This document shows, in pieces, positions 1-7,626 of a DNA stretch of 23,558 nucleotides (position 1 is its first letter; every line of letters begins with the position of its first letter). Below the pieces are notes generated by a model. It saw only the letters and a program-made list of their open reading frames with translations. It did not search any database and was not told where the DNA came from. Location of the stretch: positions 1 through 23,558 of the forward strand of contig JAJZVE010000005.1 of the NCBI GenBank assembly GCA_021845835.1, given 5' to 3'. This DNA comes from Pseudomonadota bacterium (GTDB lineage: Bacteria > Pseudomonadota > Alphaproteobacteria > Acetobacterales > Acetobacteraceae). Both the position numbers and the translations under genes were made by a program.

Positions 1-3000
1 AATGGCCTTCCGCCAGATGATATGTCAGGACGTGTCGTCTATTACTTCGAGCGGTCGGTGACGACGCAGGTGAACGACATCGAGCATATGGAGTCGCAGT
101 CGCTGCCTGGCTACGGAATTATCAAGGTATTCTTCCAGAAGACGGTCAATATCAACGCGGCCCTCGCCCAGGTCACCGCTGCGTCTCAGACGGTGCTCAA
201 GCTGCTGCCGGCTGGCATCACGCCGCCTTACGTGCTGCGGTTCAACGCCTCCTCGGTGCCGATCCTGCAGATCGCGGTGTCCAGCAAGACGCTGCCCGAG
301 CAGACGCTGTTCGACTACGCGCAGAACTTCATCCGCCCGCAACTCTCCAGCGTCGCCGGCGCCGCCATCCCGTCGCCCTACGGTGGCAAGGTGCGGCAGA
401 TCCAGATCGACATCGACCAGCACGCGCTGCAGCAGTTCGGCCTGTCGGCGCAGGACGTGAGCAAGGCGCTGGCGGACCAGAACCAGATCACGCCCGTCGG
501 CACGGAGAAGATCGGTAAATTCGAATACACTGTCGAGTTGAACAACAGCCCAACTGCCATCGCCGATTTGAATTACCTCCCGGTCAAGAGGGTCAACGGC
601 ACCGTCATCTACATGCGTGATGTTGCGTTCGTCCATGACGGATACCCGCCACAGACCAATATCGTCCGGGTGAACGGCAGCCGGGCCGTGCTGATGACCG
701 TTCTCAAGGTCGGCTCCACTTCCACGCTTGACATCATCAGCGGCATCAAGGCGCTGCTGCCGCATGTGCGCGAGACGCTGCCGCCCGGCATCCGGCTCGA
801 CGCCGTCGGCGACCAGTCGGTGTTCGTGCTGGACGCCGTGGGCGGCGTGATCCGTGAAGGCGCCGTCGCCGCCGCCCTCACCGGGCTGATGATCCTGGTG
901 TTCCTTGGCAGTTGGCGATCGACCGTCATCATCACCGTGTCGATCCCGCTGGCCGTGCTGACCTCGATCTCGATCCTGTCGGCGCTTGGCGAGACCGTCA
1001 ACGTCATGACGCTGGGCGGGCTGGCGCTGGCGGTCGGCATTCTGGTCGATGACGCGACCGTGACCATCGAGAACATCAATTATCATCTGGAACAGGGCAA
1101 GAAGATCGAGACCGCGATCATGGACGGCGCGCGGCAGATCGTGGTGCCGGCCTTCGTCTCCCTGCTCTGCATCTGCATCGTGTTCGTGCCGATGTTCAGT
1201 CTCGGCGGCGTCGCCGGCTTTCTGTTCATGCCAATGGCCAAGGCGGTGGTGTTCGCGCTGATCGGCTCGTTCGTGCTGTCGCGCACGCTGGTGCCGACGC
1301 TCGCCAGCTATCTGCTGGGCGCGCAGGCGCTGCACGGCCACACGGCAGCGCCGCCGCGCAACGTCTTCGGACGCTTCCAGCACGGCTTCGAACGCCGCTT
1401 CGGGCGCGTGCGCACTGGCTATCACGACACGCTGGCGCTGGCGCTGGGTCGGCCGTGGCGGTTCGTGGCCGGGTTCCTGGCGGTGGTGCTGGTGTCGTTC
1501 GCGCTGGTGCCCTGGCTCGGGCAGAACTTCTTCCCCTCCACCGACTCGGGGCAGATCAAGCTGCACGTACGCGCCCAGACCGGCACCCGGATCGAGGAAA
1601 CCGCGCGGCTGTGCGACGACGTGGAAACGGCGATCCGCCGCGTCATCCCGCCGCGCGAGCTGACCAGCATGGTCGATAATATCGGCCTGCCGATCAGCGG
1701 CATCAACATCGCCTACGGCAACTCCGGCACCATCGGCGTCGAGGACGTTGACGTGCTCATCACGCTCGATGCCAACCATGCCCCGACCGACGACTACGTG
1801 CGGCGGCTGCGCGAACTCCTGCCGCGCCAGTTTCCGGGCGCCACCTTCTCCTTCCTGCCGGCCGACATCACCACGCAGGTCCTCAATTTCGGCCTGCCGG
1901 CGCCGATCGATGTGCGCATCACCGGCCGGCAGGTGGAGAACAACCGCGTCTATGCCAACACGGTGCTGGCCCGCGTCGCGCGCGTGCCGGGGATCGCGGA
2001 CGCGCGGGTGCAGCAGGCGTTCAACCAGCCGACGCTCTACGTCGATGTCGATCGCACCTTCGCCGACCTGACCGGCCTGACCGAGCGCGACGTGACCAAC
2101 AGCCTGCAGGCGACGCTGGCCGGCAGCATCCAGACGGCGCCGACCTTCTGGCTCGATCCGCACACCGGCGTGTCGTACCCGATCGTGGTGCAAATGCCGC
2201 AATACGGCATCGACAGCATCGGCGAACTCGTCAACGTGCCGATCACCTCGAACAGCGCGAGGCAGCTGCTCGGCGGGCTGGCGACGGTGCGGATCGGCGC
2301 CTCCAGCGCGGTGGTGACGCATTACAACGTGCAGCCGGCGATCGACATCTATGCCGCGGTGCAGGGCCGCGACCTCGGCGGCGTCGCCGCCGACGTGGAC
2401 GCGATCCTGGCCGATACCCGCGACCAGGTGCCGCGCGGCAGCCTGGTGGAACTGACCGGGCAGGTCACCACCATGACCAGCGCGTTCGGCGAGCTGTTCT
2501 TCGGCCTCGGCTTCGCGATCATGCTGATCTACCTGCTGATCGTGGTGAACTTCCAGTCCTGGCTCGACCCGTTCGTGATCATCACGGCGCTGCCGGCCGC
2601 ACTTGCCGGCATCGTCTGGATGCTGTTCGCGACCCGCACCACTTTGTCGGTGCCGGCGCTCACCGGCGCGATCATGTGCATGGGCGTCGCCACCGCGAAC
2701 TCCATCCTGATCGTCAGCTTCGCCCGCGAACAGCTGGCGCTGGGCAAGGACGCGGTGGCGGCGGCGCTGGAAGCCGGCTTCACCCGCTTCCGCCCGGTGC
2801 TGATGACGGCGCTCGCGATGGTCATCGGCATGGCGCCGATGGCGCTCAGCGCCGACCAGAACGCCCCGCTCGGCCGCGCCGTGATCGGCGGTCTGGTCTG
2901 CGCCACTGTCTCGACACTGTTCTTCGTTCCGGCCATCTTCAGCCTCGTGCATCGCCCGCGCGGCGAACCACCGCTGCCGAAACAGCCGGCCGCCTTGCCA

Positions 3001-3021
3001 GCCCTTGCCAACCATCCCTGA
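1..3021 (+). CDS. RND efflux transporter permease, 5'-truncated by window edge
   Basis: Inner-membrane, proton-driven drug or solute pump of the AcrB/HAE1-like RND superfamily. The frame is open from base 1 (reading NGLPPDDMSGRVVYYFER), which matches the conserved stretch after the first membrane helix. The ATG at 22 is therefore internal and roughly 55-60 N-terminal residues lie outside the window. The TM4 motif GILVDDATVTIEN carries the proton-relay Asp pair at residues 350-351 of the visible part (bases 1048-1053). The C-terminal half repeats the porter and membrane architecture and ends with hydrophobic helices. At the TM10 position where AcrB has the relay lysine (Lys940), this protein reads GVATANSILIV with Ala (residue 899). 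The gene is followed 14 bp later by its adaptor and then by an outer-membrane factor, forming an efflux operon. The exporter class is secure; the substrate is unknown. Confidence 0.93.
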   Translation, partial: NGLPPDDMSGRVVYYFERSVTTQVNDIEHMESQSLPGYGIIKVFFQKTVNINAALAQVTAASQTVLKLLPAGITPPYVLRFNASSVPILQIAVSSKTLPEQTLFDYAQNFIRPQLSSVAGAAIPSPYGGKVRQIQIDIDQHALQQFGLSAQDVSKALADQNQITPVGTEKIGKFEYTVELNNSPTAIADLNYLPVKRVNGTVIYMRDVAFVHDGYPPQTNIVRVNGSRAVLMTVLKVGSTSTLDIISGIKALLPHVRETLPPGIRLDAVGDQSVFVLDAVGGVIREGAVAAALTGLMILVFLGSWRSTVIITVSIPLAVLTSISILSALGETVNVMTLGGLALAVGILVDDATVTIENINYHLEQGKKIETAIMDGARQIVVPAFVSLLCICIVFVPMFSLGGVAGFLFMPMAKAVVFALIGSFVLSRTLVPTLASYLLGAQALHGHTAAPPRNVFGRFQHGFERRFGRVRTGYHDTLALALGRPWRFVAGFLAVVLVSFALVPWLGQNFFPSTDSGQIKLHVRAQTGTRIEETARLCDDVETAIRRVIPPRELTSMVDNIGLPISGINIAYGNSGTIGVEDVDVLITLDANHAPTDDYVRRLRELLPRQFPGATFSFLPADITTQVLNFGLPAPIDVRITGRQVENNRVYANTVLARVARVPGIADARVQQAFNQPTLYVDVDRTFADLTGLTERDVTNSLQATLAGSIQTAPTFWLDPHTGVSYPIVVQMPQYGIDSIGELVNVPITSNSARQLLGGLATVRIGASSAVVTHYNVQPAIDIYAAVQGRDLGGVAADVDAILADTRDQVPRGSLVELTGQVTTMTSAFGELFFGLGFAIMLIYLLIVVNFQSWLDPFVIITALPAALAGIVWMLFATRTTLSVPALTGAIMCMGVATANSILIVSFAREQLALGKDAVAAALEAGFTRFRPVLMTALAMVIGMAPMALSADQNAPLGRAVIGGLVCATVSTLFFVPAIFSLVHRPRGEPPLPKQPAALPALANHP

Positions 3022-3035
3022 TATCGGACCGACAG

Positions 3036-4298
3036 ATGCGTGACACCTCGGAGCAACCCCTCGATCCCGCGCCGCGCCGCTCGCACACCGGGCTGAAGCT
3101 GGCAGGTGCGGCCGCGCTGATCGTCGCGGCGGCGGTAGCCGCCAACGGCATCTGGGAACGCAACCGCAGTTACCAGAAGCTCGCCGCATGGACGGACGCG
3201 CAGGCGATCCCGACGGTCGCGATCGTCCACCCGCAGCCGGAGACCAAGGCGCAGCCGCTGGTGCTGCCGGGCGATATCGATGCCTGGTTCGAGGCACCGA
3301 TCTACGCCCGCGTCGCCGGGTATCTGAAGATGTGGTACACCGATATCGGCGCGGTGGTGAAGACCGGCCAGGTGCTCGGCGAGATCGACACCCCCGACCT
3401 CGACCAGCAGCTCGACCAGGCCAGGCACGACCTGGCCTCGGCCGTCGCCGACTGGAAGCTCGCCGAAGTGACCGCGAAGCGCTGGTCGGGGCTGCTGAAA
3501 TCCGGATCGGTGTCGCAGCAGTCGGTGGACGAGTGGACCGCCAAGGCGGTGGCGCTGAAAGCGAAGGTGGAAGCTTCCGAGGCCAATGTGGATCGGCTGA
3601 ACGCGCTGGAAAGCTTCAAGCAATTGACCGCACCCTTCGACGGCGTGGTGACGTCGCGCAAGACCGATATCGGCGCTCTCATCAACATCGGCTCCGGCAG
3701 CGGCGTCGGTCCCGAACTGTTCGCCGTGTCCGATATCCACAAAATGCGCGTCTATGTGCGCGTGCCGCAGAGCTTCTCCTCGCAGATCGCGATCGGCATG
3801 CAGGCGACGCTGGGGCTGCCGCAATACCCCGACCGCACCTTCCCGGCGACGGTGCTCACCACCGCGAACGCGATCAACCCCGAGAGCCGCACCGTGCTGG
3901 TCGAGCTGGAGGCCGAGAACCCCGACAAGAAGCTGTGGCCCGGCACCTTCGCCAATGTCAGCTTCCAGCTGCCGGCCGATACCAGGGTGCTGGAAATCCC
4001 GGCAAGCGCGCTGCTGTTCCAGTCGGAGGGGCTGCAGGTCGCGGTGCTGGGTCCGGGCAACAAGGTGGAGATCCGCAGCGTCAAGGTCGGCCGCAACTTC
4101 GGCACCACGGTGGAAGTGCTGACCGGCCTCAGCGCCACCGACCGGGTGATCGACAGCCCGCCCGACGCGATCGTCGCCGGCCAGACCGTGCATCCCGAGG
4201 AGGAGACTTCGGCCATCACCCGCGACACCGGCGAGGCGCCGGCCGCCGCGGGAACGGCCCCGCCGCATGCCGGCAATCAGCCGGCGGCGGCGCAATGA
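3036..4298 (+). CDS. RND efflux periplasmic adaptor (membrane fusion protein)
   Basis: HlyD/AcrA-family adaptor of 420 aa that links the upstream permease to the downstream outer-membrane channel. Residues 1-18 are polar, 19-38 form one hydrophobic anchor (LKLAGAAALIVAAAVAA), and no lipobox is visible. The first biotinyl-lipoyl half-motif is near 90-120 (ARVAGYLKMWYTDIGAVVKTG). A helical hairpin spans about 120-195, and the second half-motif is LTAPFDGVVTSR near 198-208. Beta-barrel and membrane-proximal domains follow, and the tail is Ala/Pro-rich. The frame stays open upstream to 2676, but that stretch overlaps the permease. ATG 3036 gives a sensible anchor and follows the permease stop by 14 bp. 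Its stop overlaps the next start (ATGA at 4295-4298), indicating translational coupling. Confidence 0.93.
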   Translation: MRDTSEQPLDPAPRRSHTGLKLAGAAALIVAAAVAANGIWERNRSYQKLAAWTDAQAIPTVAIVHPQPETKAQPLVLPGDIDAWFEAPIYARVAGYLKMWYTDIGAVVKTGQVLGEIDTPDLDQQLDQARHDLASAVADWKLAEVTAKRWSGLLKSGSVSQQSVDEWTAKAVALKAKVEASEANVDRLNALESFKQLTAPFDGVVTSRKTDIGALINIGSGSGVGPELFAVSDIHKMRVYVRVPQSFSSQIAIGMQATLGLPQYPDRTFPATVLTTANAINPESRTVLVELEAENPDKKLWPGTFANVSFQLPADTRVLEIPASALLFQSEGLQVAVLGPGNKVEIRSVKVGRNFGTTVEVLTGLSATDRVIDSPPDAIVAGQTVHPEEETSAITRDTGEAPAAAGTAPPHAGNQPAAAQ

Positions 4299-5770
4299 CG
4301 CGGCGGCGTGCGGCGCTGGCACTCGGCGGGGCGCTGCTGCTCGCCGGCTGCGACCTGGCGCCGCACTACAAGGTGCCGACGGTCAGCGTCCCCGCGTCCT
4401 ACCGCGACACCGCCATCTGGCGCACCGCGGTCCCGGCGGACACGGCGCCGAAGCCCGACTGGTGGAAGGGCTTCGACGATCCGACGCTCGACAAGCTGGA
4501 GGATCAGCTCAACCGCCAGAACATCACGCTGGCCGCCGCCGCCGCCGCCTTCGACCAGGCTCGCGCCACCGCCGCAGAGGCGGAGGCAGGGCTGTTCCCA
4601 CAGTTCGGCGTGGAGGGCGGCATCGCCAAGACGCAATACACGTCCAACACGGCAAGGAAGACCGACTTTCTGAAGGCACACGGACTCAGCCCCGATTTCC
4701 TGGCTCGCAATACCTTGGCGGGCGGGCTGACCTACGAGTTCGATTTCTGGGACCAGATCCACAACCAGATCGCCGCCGGCGAAGCCACGGCGCAGGCGAC
4801 CGGGGCGGACCTCGCCTTCCTGCGGCTCAGCCTGCAGTCGGAACTGGCCAACGACTACCTGCTGCTGCGCGGACTGGACGCCGAGCAGGATCTGCTCACG
4901 CATACCGTGGCCGCCTACCAGCAGGCGCTGGACGTCGCGACCAACCGCTTCAACGGCAAGATCTCGCCGGAGATGGACGTGACGCGGGCGCAGGCGCAGC
5001 TGGAATCGGCGCACGCGCAGCTTGACGATGTGGCGGCCCGGCGGGCGCTCGCCGAGCATGCCATCGCCACGCTGGTCGCGGTCCCGGCGCCCGTCTTCGC
5101 GATCCCGCCGAGCCTTGCGCCGATCGCGCTGCCGGCGCTGCCGGCCAGCGTGCCGTCGGTGCTGCTGCAGCGCCGTCCCGACATCGCCGGGGCGGAACGG
5201 CGGGTGGCGGCGTCAAACGCGCTGATCGGCGTGGCGCGCGCCGCCTTCTTCCCCAATATCGCGCTGAACGCGATCGGCGGCGTGCAGGCGTCGAACCTGA
5301 ACATGTTCAACGCGCCGAGCACGTTCTTCTCGCTCGGTCCCACTCTGCAACTGCCGATCTTCGAGGGCGGGTTGCTGAACGCGCAGGAAGCGGCGACCAT
5401 CGCCGCCTTCAACGCCGCCACCGCCAATTACCGCAACAGCGTGCTGACCGCGTTTCAGGAGGTCGAGGACGCGCTGGCGCAACTGCACTACTATGGCGTG
5501 GAGCAGGCCGACGACCGGCGGGCGGTGGCCGCGGCGCAGCGCACGCTGGACATGGCGCTGGCGCTCTACAACGACGGCGCCGCCAACTTCCTGGAAGTCG
5601 TGGTGGCGCAGGAATCGCTGCTCGGGTCGCAGCAGTTGCTGCTGCAGTTGCAGACGCAGTACCTGCAATCCGGCGTGCGGCTGGTGCGCGCGCTCGGCGG
5701 CGGCTGGAGCGAGCGGGACCTGCCCGGCATGCGCGAGATGCCGCTCTATCACGAGACATTGGCGGAATAG
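4295..5770 (+). CDS. Outer-membrane efflux lipoprotein (OprM/NodT-type TolC-like channel)
   Basis: Trimeric outer-membrane exit duct of the RND complex, 491 aa, the usual size for OprM/NodT proteins. The N-terminus MTRRRAALALGGALLLAGC is a lipoprotein signal peptide with lipobox LAGC, so Cys19 should be the acylated residue. Two outer-membrane-efflux repeats follow. The second repeat shows the family hallmarks LLQRRPDIAGAERRVAASNA, then GVARAAFFPNIALNA and FQEVEDALAQL. The frame extends upstream to 3188 but overlaps the adaptor; ATG 4295 is chosen for the signal peptide and the four-base ATGA overlap with the adaptor stop. It is the last gene of the efflux operon and ends 3 bp before a convergent stop codon. 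I see no U-tract terminator there. Confidence 0.94.
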   Translation: MTRRRAALALGGALLLAGCDLAPHYKVPTVSVPASYRDTAIWRTAVPADTAPKPDWWKGFDDPTLDKLEDQLNRQNITLAAAAAAFDQARATAAEAEAGLFPQFGVEGGIAKTQYTSNTARKTDFLKAHGLSPDFLARNTLAGGLTYEFDFWDQIHNQIAAGEATAQATGADLAFLRLSLQSELANDYLLLRGLDAEQDLLTHTVAAYQQALDVATNRFNGKISPEMDVTRAQAQLESAHAQLDDVAARRALAEHAIATLVAVPAPVFAIPPSLAPIALPALPASVPSVLLQRRPDIAGAERRVAASNALIGVARAAFFPNIALNAIGGVQASNLNMFNAPSTFFSLGPTLQLPIFEGGLLNAQEAATIAAFNAATANYRNSVLTAFQEVEDALAQLHYYGVEQADDRRAVAAAQRTLDMALALYNDGAANFLEVVVAQESLLGSQQLLLQLQTQYLQSGVRLVRALGGGWSERDLPGMREMPLYHETLAE

Positions 5771-5773
5771 CGG

Positions 5774-6070
5774 TCAGCGGCGCGAAGCGGTCCGGCGGCG
5801 CGGGAACGGGATGACCACCCCGCCCGTCGCCGGTCGCGCCAGCGGTGGCGGCGGTGGGGGCGGCGGCAGTTGCGGCACGCGCGAGGGCGGCGGGGGAATG
5901 TTGCGCACCCAGGCGGCATAGGCATGGCGGGCCTGTTCGCGCTCCGCCGCCGCCCGCACCTGCCGCTGGTGCCGGCCCCGCCACCAGCGCCGTACGTCGG
6001 TGAAGAAGAACCACCCATAGGCGGCGCTCCACACGACCGCCGCGACCGAGGCGAGCACCGTGTTGAGCAT
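5774..6070 (-). CDS. Small proline-rich membrane protein, function unknown
   Basis: Protein of 98 aa that I do not recognise. Residues 1-24 form one hydrophobic segment (MLNTVLASVAAVVWSAAYGW). It is followed by a basic stretch (DVRRWWRGRHQRQVR), a short charged helix, and a proline-rich tail with runs of four and eight prolines. It ends in arginine-rich PFPRRRTASRR. This layout suggests a bitopic inner-membrane protein with a cytoplasmic basic face. A good Shine-Dalgarno sequence (GGGAGG) stands a few bases upstream of ATG 6070. It lies 29 bp downstream of the nitronate-monooxygenase-like gene on the same strand, so co-transcription is likely. It could be lineage-specific. GC-rich shadow frames can mimic such proteins, but the clear ribosome site and the lack of overlap with a better gene favour it being real. 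Confidence 0.6.
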   Translation of the reverse strand: MLNTVLASVAAVVWSAAYGWFFFTDVRRWWRGRHQRQVRAAAEREQARHAYAAWVRNIPPPPSRVPQLPPPPPPPPLARPATGGVVIPFPRRRTASRR

Positions 6071-6099
6071 CGTCCTCCCTCGCCCGCGCCAGCCCAGCG

Positions 6100-7512
6100 T
6101 CAGCGGCCGGTCAGTATGCGCTCCACCAGCTGGCGCACCGTCGGGATGAAGCCGTTGCTGTAGAACGGGTCACTGGCAAAGCGGAAGCCGTTGTGGCCGC
6201 TGAACATCAGGTTGTGTTCCATCACCTCGTCGCTGTCCGACTCGTGTGCCACCGCCTGCAGCGTCTTCTGGATGCAGAAGCTGCGCGCATCCGCCTTCTT
6301 GCCGGTGCTGAGATCCGGCTCCACCTGCGACCAGTTGGAGAAGCGGCACTGGCTGAGGCAGCCCATGCAGGCCACCTGGTCGGCGCGGATTTCCCGCGCC
6401 TTCTCCGGGGTGACGAAGATCAGCGTGCTGTCCGGTGTGCGCAGCGCCTCGGTGAAGCCCTCCGCCTCCCATTCCTGCACGCGGACGAGGTCGGGCGGCG
6501 TGAGATAGACGATGCGCTGGCGCGGCCCGACGCCGAACGGTGCCAGATGCTCGCCCACCGGCTCGGTCGAGTACGCCACCTGCCGCTCGTTGCGCTCACG
6601 CAACTCGCGGATGAAGGCGTTGTTGACCGCCGAGGAATAGAAGCCGGTCGGGCTGAAATGGTTGAGGAAGATGTCGCCTTCCTTCAGCGTCAGCAGCTTG
6701 CGCTTCCAGGCGTCGCCGATCGGGCTTTCCTGCGTCAGCAGCGCGCGGGTGCCGAACTGGAACGCGATCGGGCCGAGCTCGGCATTGTCGATCCAGTCCT
6801 CCCATTCCTCCAGCCACCAGACGCCGCCGGCCATGATGATCGGCGTCTCGTCCAGACCGAATTCCCGCATCTGCCTGCGCAGCGCGAGCACCCGCGGATA
6901 CGGGCTCTCCGGCCGGGCCGGGTCCTCGCTGTTCGACAGGCCGTTGTGTCCGCCGGCGAGCCACGGGTCCTCGTACACCACGCCGCCCAGCAGCGCCGCC
7001 GCCTTGTGGTAGGCGCGCCGCCACAGCGCGTTGAACGCCCGCGCCGAGGACACGATCGGGTAATAGTGGACGTTGAACCGCGCCGCGATGTCCGACAGCC
7101 GGTACGGCATGCCGGCGCCGCAGGTCAGGCCGTTGATCAGCCCCTTGGCCTGTTCCAGGATGCCGGTGATGACGCGCTCGGCGCCGCCCATCTCCCACAG
7201 GATATTGGCGTGGATGCGTCCCTTGCCGCCGGCGATCTCGTAGGCGCGGCGCGCCTGGGCGATGCCGCCGGCGATCGCGTAACGGATCAGCTCCTCGTGC
7301 CGCTCGCGCCGGGTGCGGCCGCGATACACCTGGGGGATGCGGCGGCCCTGGTCGTCGTAGCTGTCGGCGTTGACCGCGCTCATCGTGCCGACGCCGCCGC
7401 AGGACGCCCAATGGCCGGCGGTAATGCCGGTGGAAACGGCAACGCCCTTGCCGCCTTCGACCAGCGGCAGCAACTCCATCCCGCCCATGCGGATCGCGTT
7501 GATGGCCCTCAT
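6100..7512 (-). CDS. Nitronate monooxygenase / 2-nitropropane dioxygenase-like flavoprotein
   Basis: FMN-dependent TIM-barrel protein of 470 aa from the 2-nitropropane dioxygenase superfamily, whose members oxidise alkyl nitronates or act as enoyl reductases. Seen: a Gly-rich N-terminal strand (GGMELLPLVEGGKGV), GAGMP at 132-136, the phosphate-binding strand IIMAGGVWW at 225-233, and FQFGTRALLTQES at 251-263, which matches the family's GTRF-x-T-x-ES element. It is about 100 aa longer than ordinary nitronate monooxygenases. The extra C-terminal region holds Cys382, Cys385, Cys389 and Cys413 (CMGCLSQC, then FC), suggesting a metal or Fe-S site. ATG 7512 is preceded by AAGGGA. It follows pnp by 114 bp on the same strand, across a strong hairpin. 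The family is fairly sure; the physiological substrate is not. Confidence 0.82.
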   Translation of the reverse strand: MRAINAIRMGGMELLPLVEGGKGVAVSTGITAGHWASCGGVGTMSAVNADSYDDQGRRIPQVYRGRTRRERHEELIRYAIAGGIAQARRAYEIAGGKGRIHANILWEMGGAERVITGILEQAKGLINGLTCGAGMPYRLSDIAARFNVHYYPIVSSARAFNALWRRAYHKAAALLGGVVYEDPWLAGGHNGLSNSEDPARPESPYPRVLALRRQMREFGLDETPIIMAGGVWWLEEWEDWIDNAELGPIAFQFGTRALLTQESPIGDAWKRKLLTLKEGDIFLNHFSPTGFYSSAVNNAFIRELRERNERQVAYSTEPVGEHLAPFGVGPRQRIVYLTPPDLVRVQEWEAEGFTEALRTPDSTLIFVTPEKAREIRADQVACMGCLSQCRFSNWSQVEPDLSTGKKADARSFCIQKTLQAVAHESDSDEVMEHNLMFSGHNGFRFASDPFYSNGFIPTVRQLVERILTGR

Positions 7513-7534
7513 CGCGCCTGTCCCTTCGCGCCGG

Positions 7535-7557
7535 CAGGCCGGGAACGACCCGGCCTG
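7535..7557 (-). repeat. Perfect 9-bp stem-loop between pnp and the flavoprotein gene
   Basis: CAGGCCGGG (7535-7543) and CCCGGCCTG (7549-7557) are perfect reverse complements around a 5-base loop. The hairpin sits about 20 bases upstream of the flavoprotein start and so would lie in its leader. No T-run follows on the minus strand, so I do not call it an intrinsic terminator. It may be an RNA-stability element or a leader structure. Confidence 0.5.
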
Positions 7558-7574
7558 TCACGCCACTGTAACGC

Positions 7575-7620
7575 GAGCCGCGCCGCTCCGCACCATCGCG
7601 GTGCAAGGCGGGCGCGGCTC
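7575..7620 (-). repeat. Nested inverted repeat just after the pnp stop codon
   Basis: GAGCCGCGCC (7575-7584) pairs perfectly with GGCGCGGCTC (7611-7620). Inside the loop a second hairpin forms from GCACC (7590-7594) and GGTGC (7600-7604). The outer stem begins about 6 bases downstream of the pnp stop on the minus strand, where a 3'-end structure is expected. Only two T residues follow shortly after the stem, so it is a poor textbook terminator. It could protect the mRNA 3' end or support factor-assisted termination. Confidence 0.5.
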
Positions 7621-7626
7621 TCCGCC

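Noticed and set aside
2676..3035. Upstream extension of the adaptor gene
   Set aside because: It lies within the permease gene in another frame and has no adaptor motifs. ATG 3036 gives a normal N-terminal anchor.
25..3297. Very long open frame (1090 codons) on the minus strand opposite the RND permease
   Set aside because: Its product is an Arg/His/Asp-rich low-complexity sequence with no family motif, the typical antisense shadow of high-GC3 genes. The plus strand holds a clear RND protein.
5771..5773. Bidirectional terminator between the convergent efflux-channel gene and the small membrane-protein gene
   Set aside because: Only 3 bp separate the stops and no stem with flanking T/A runs is visible around them.
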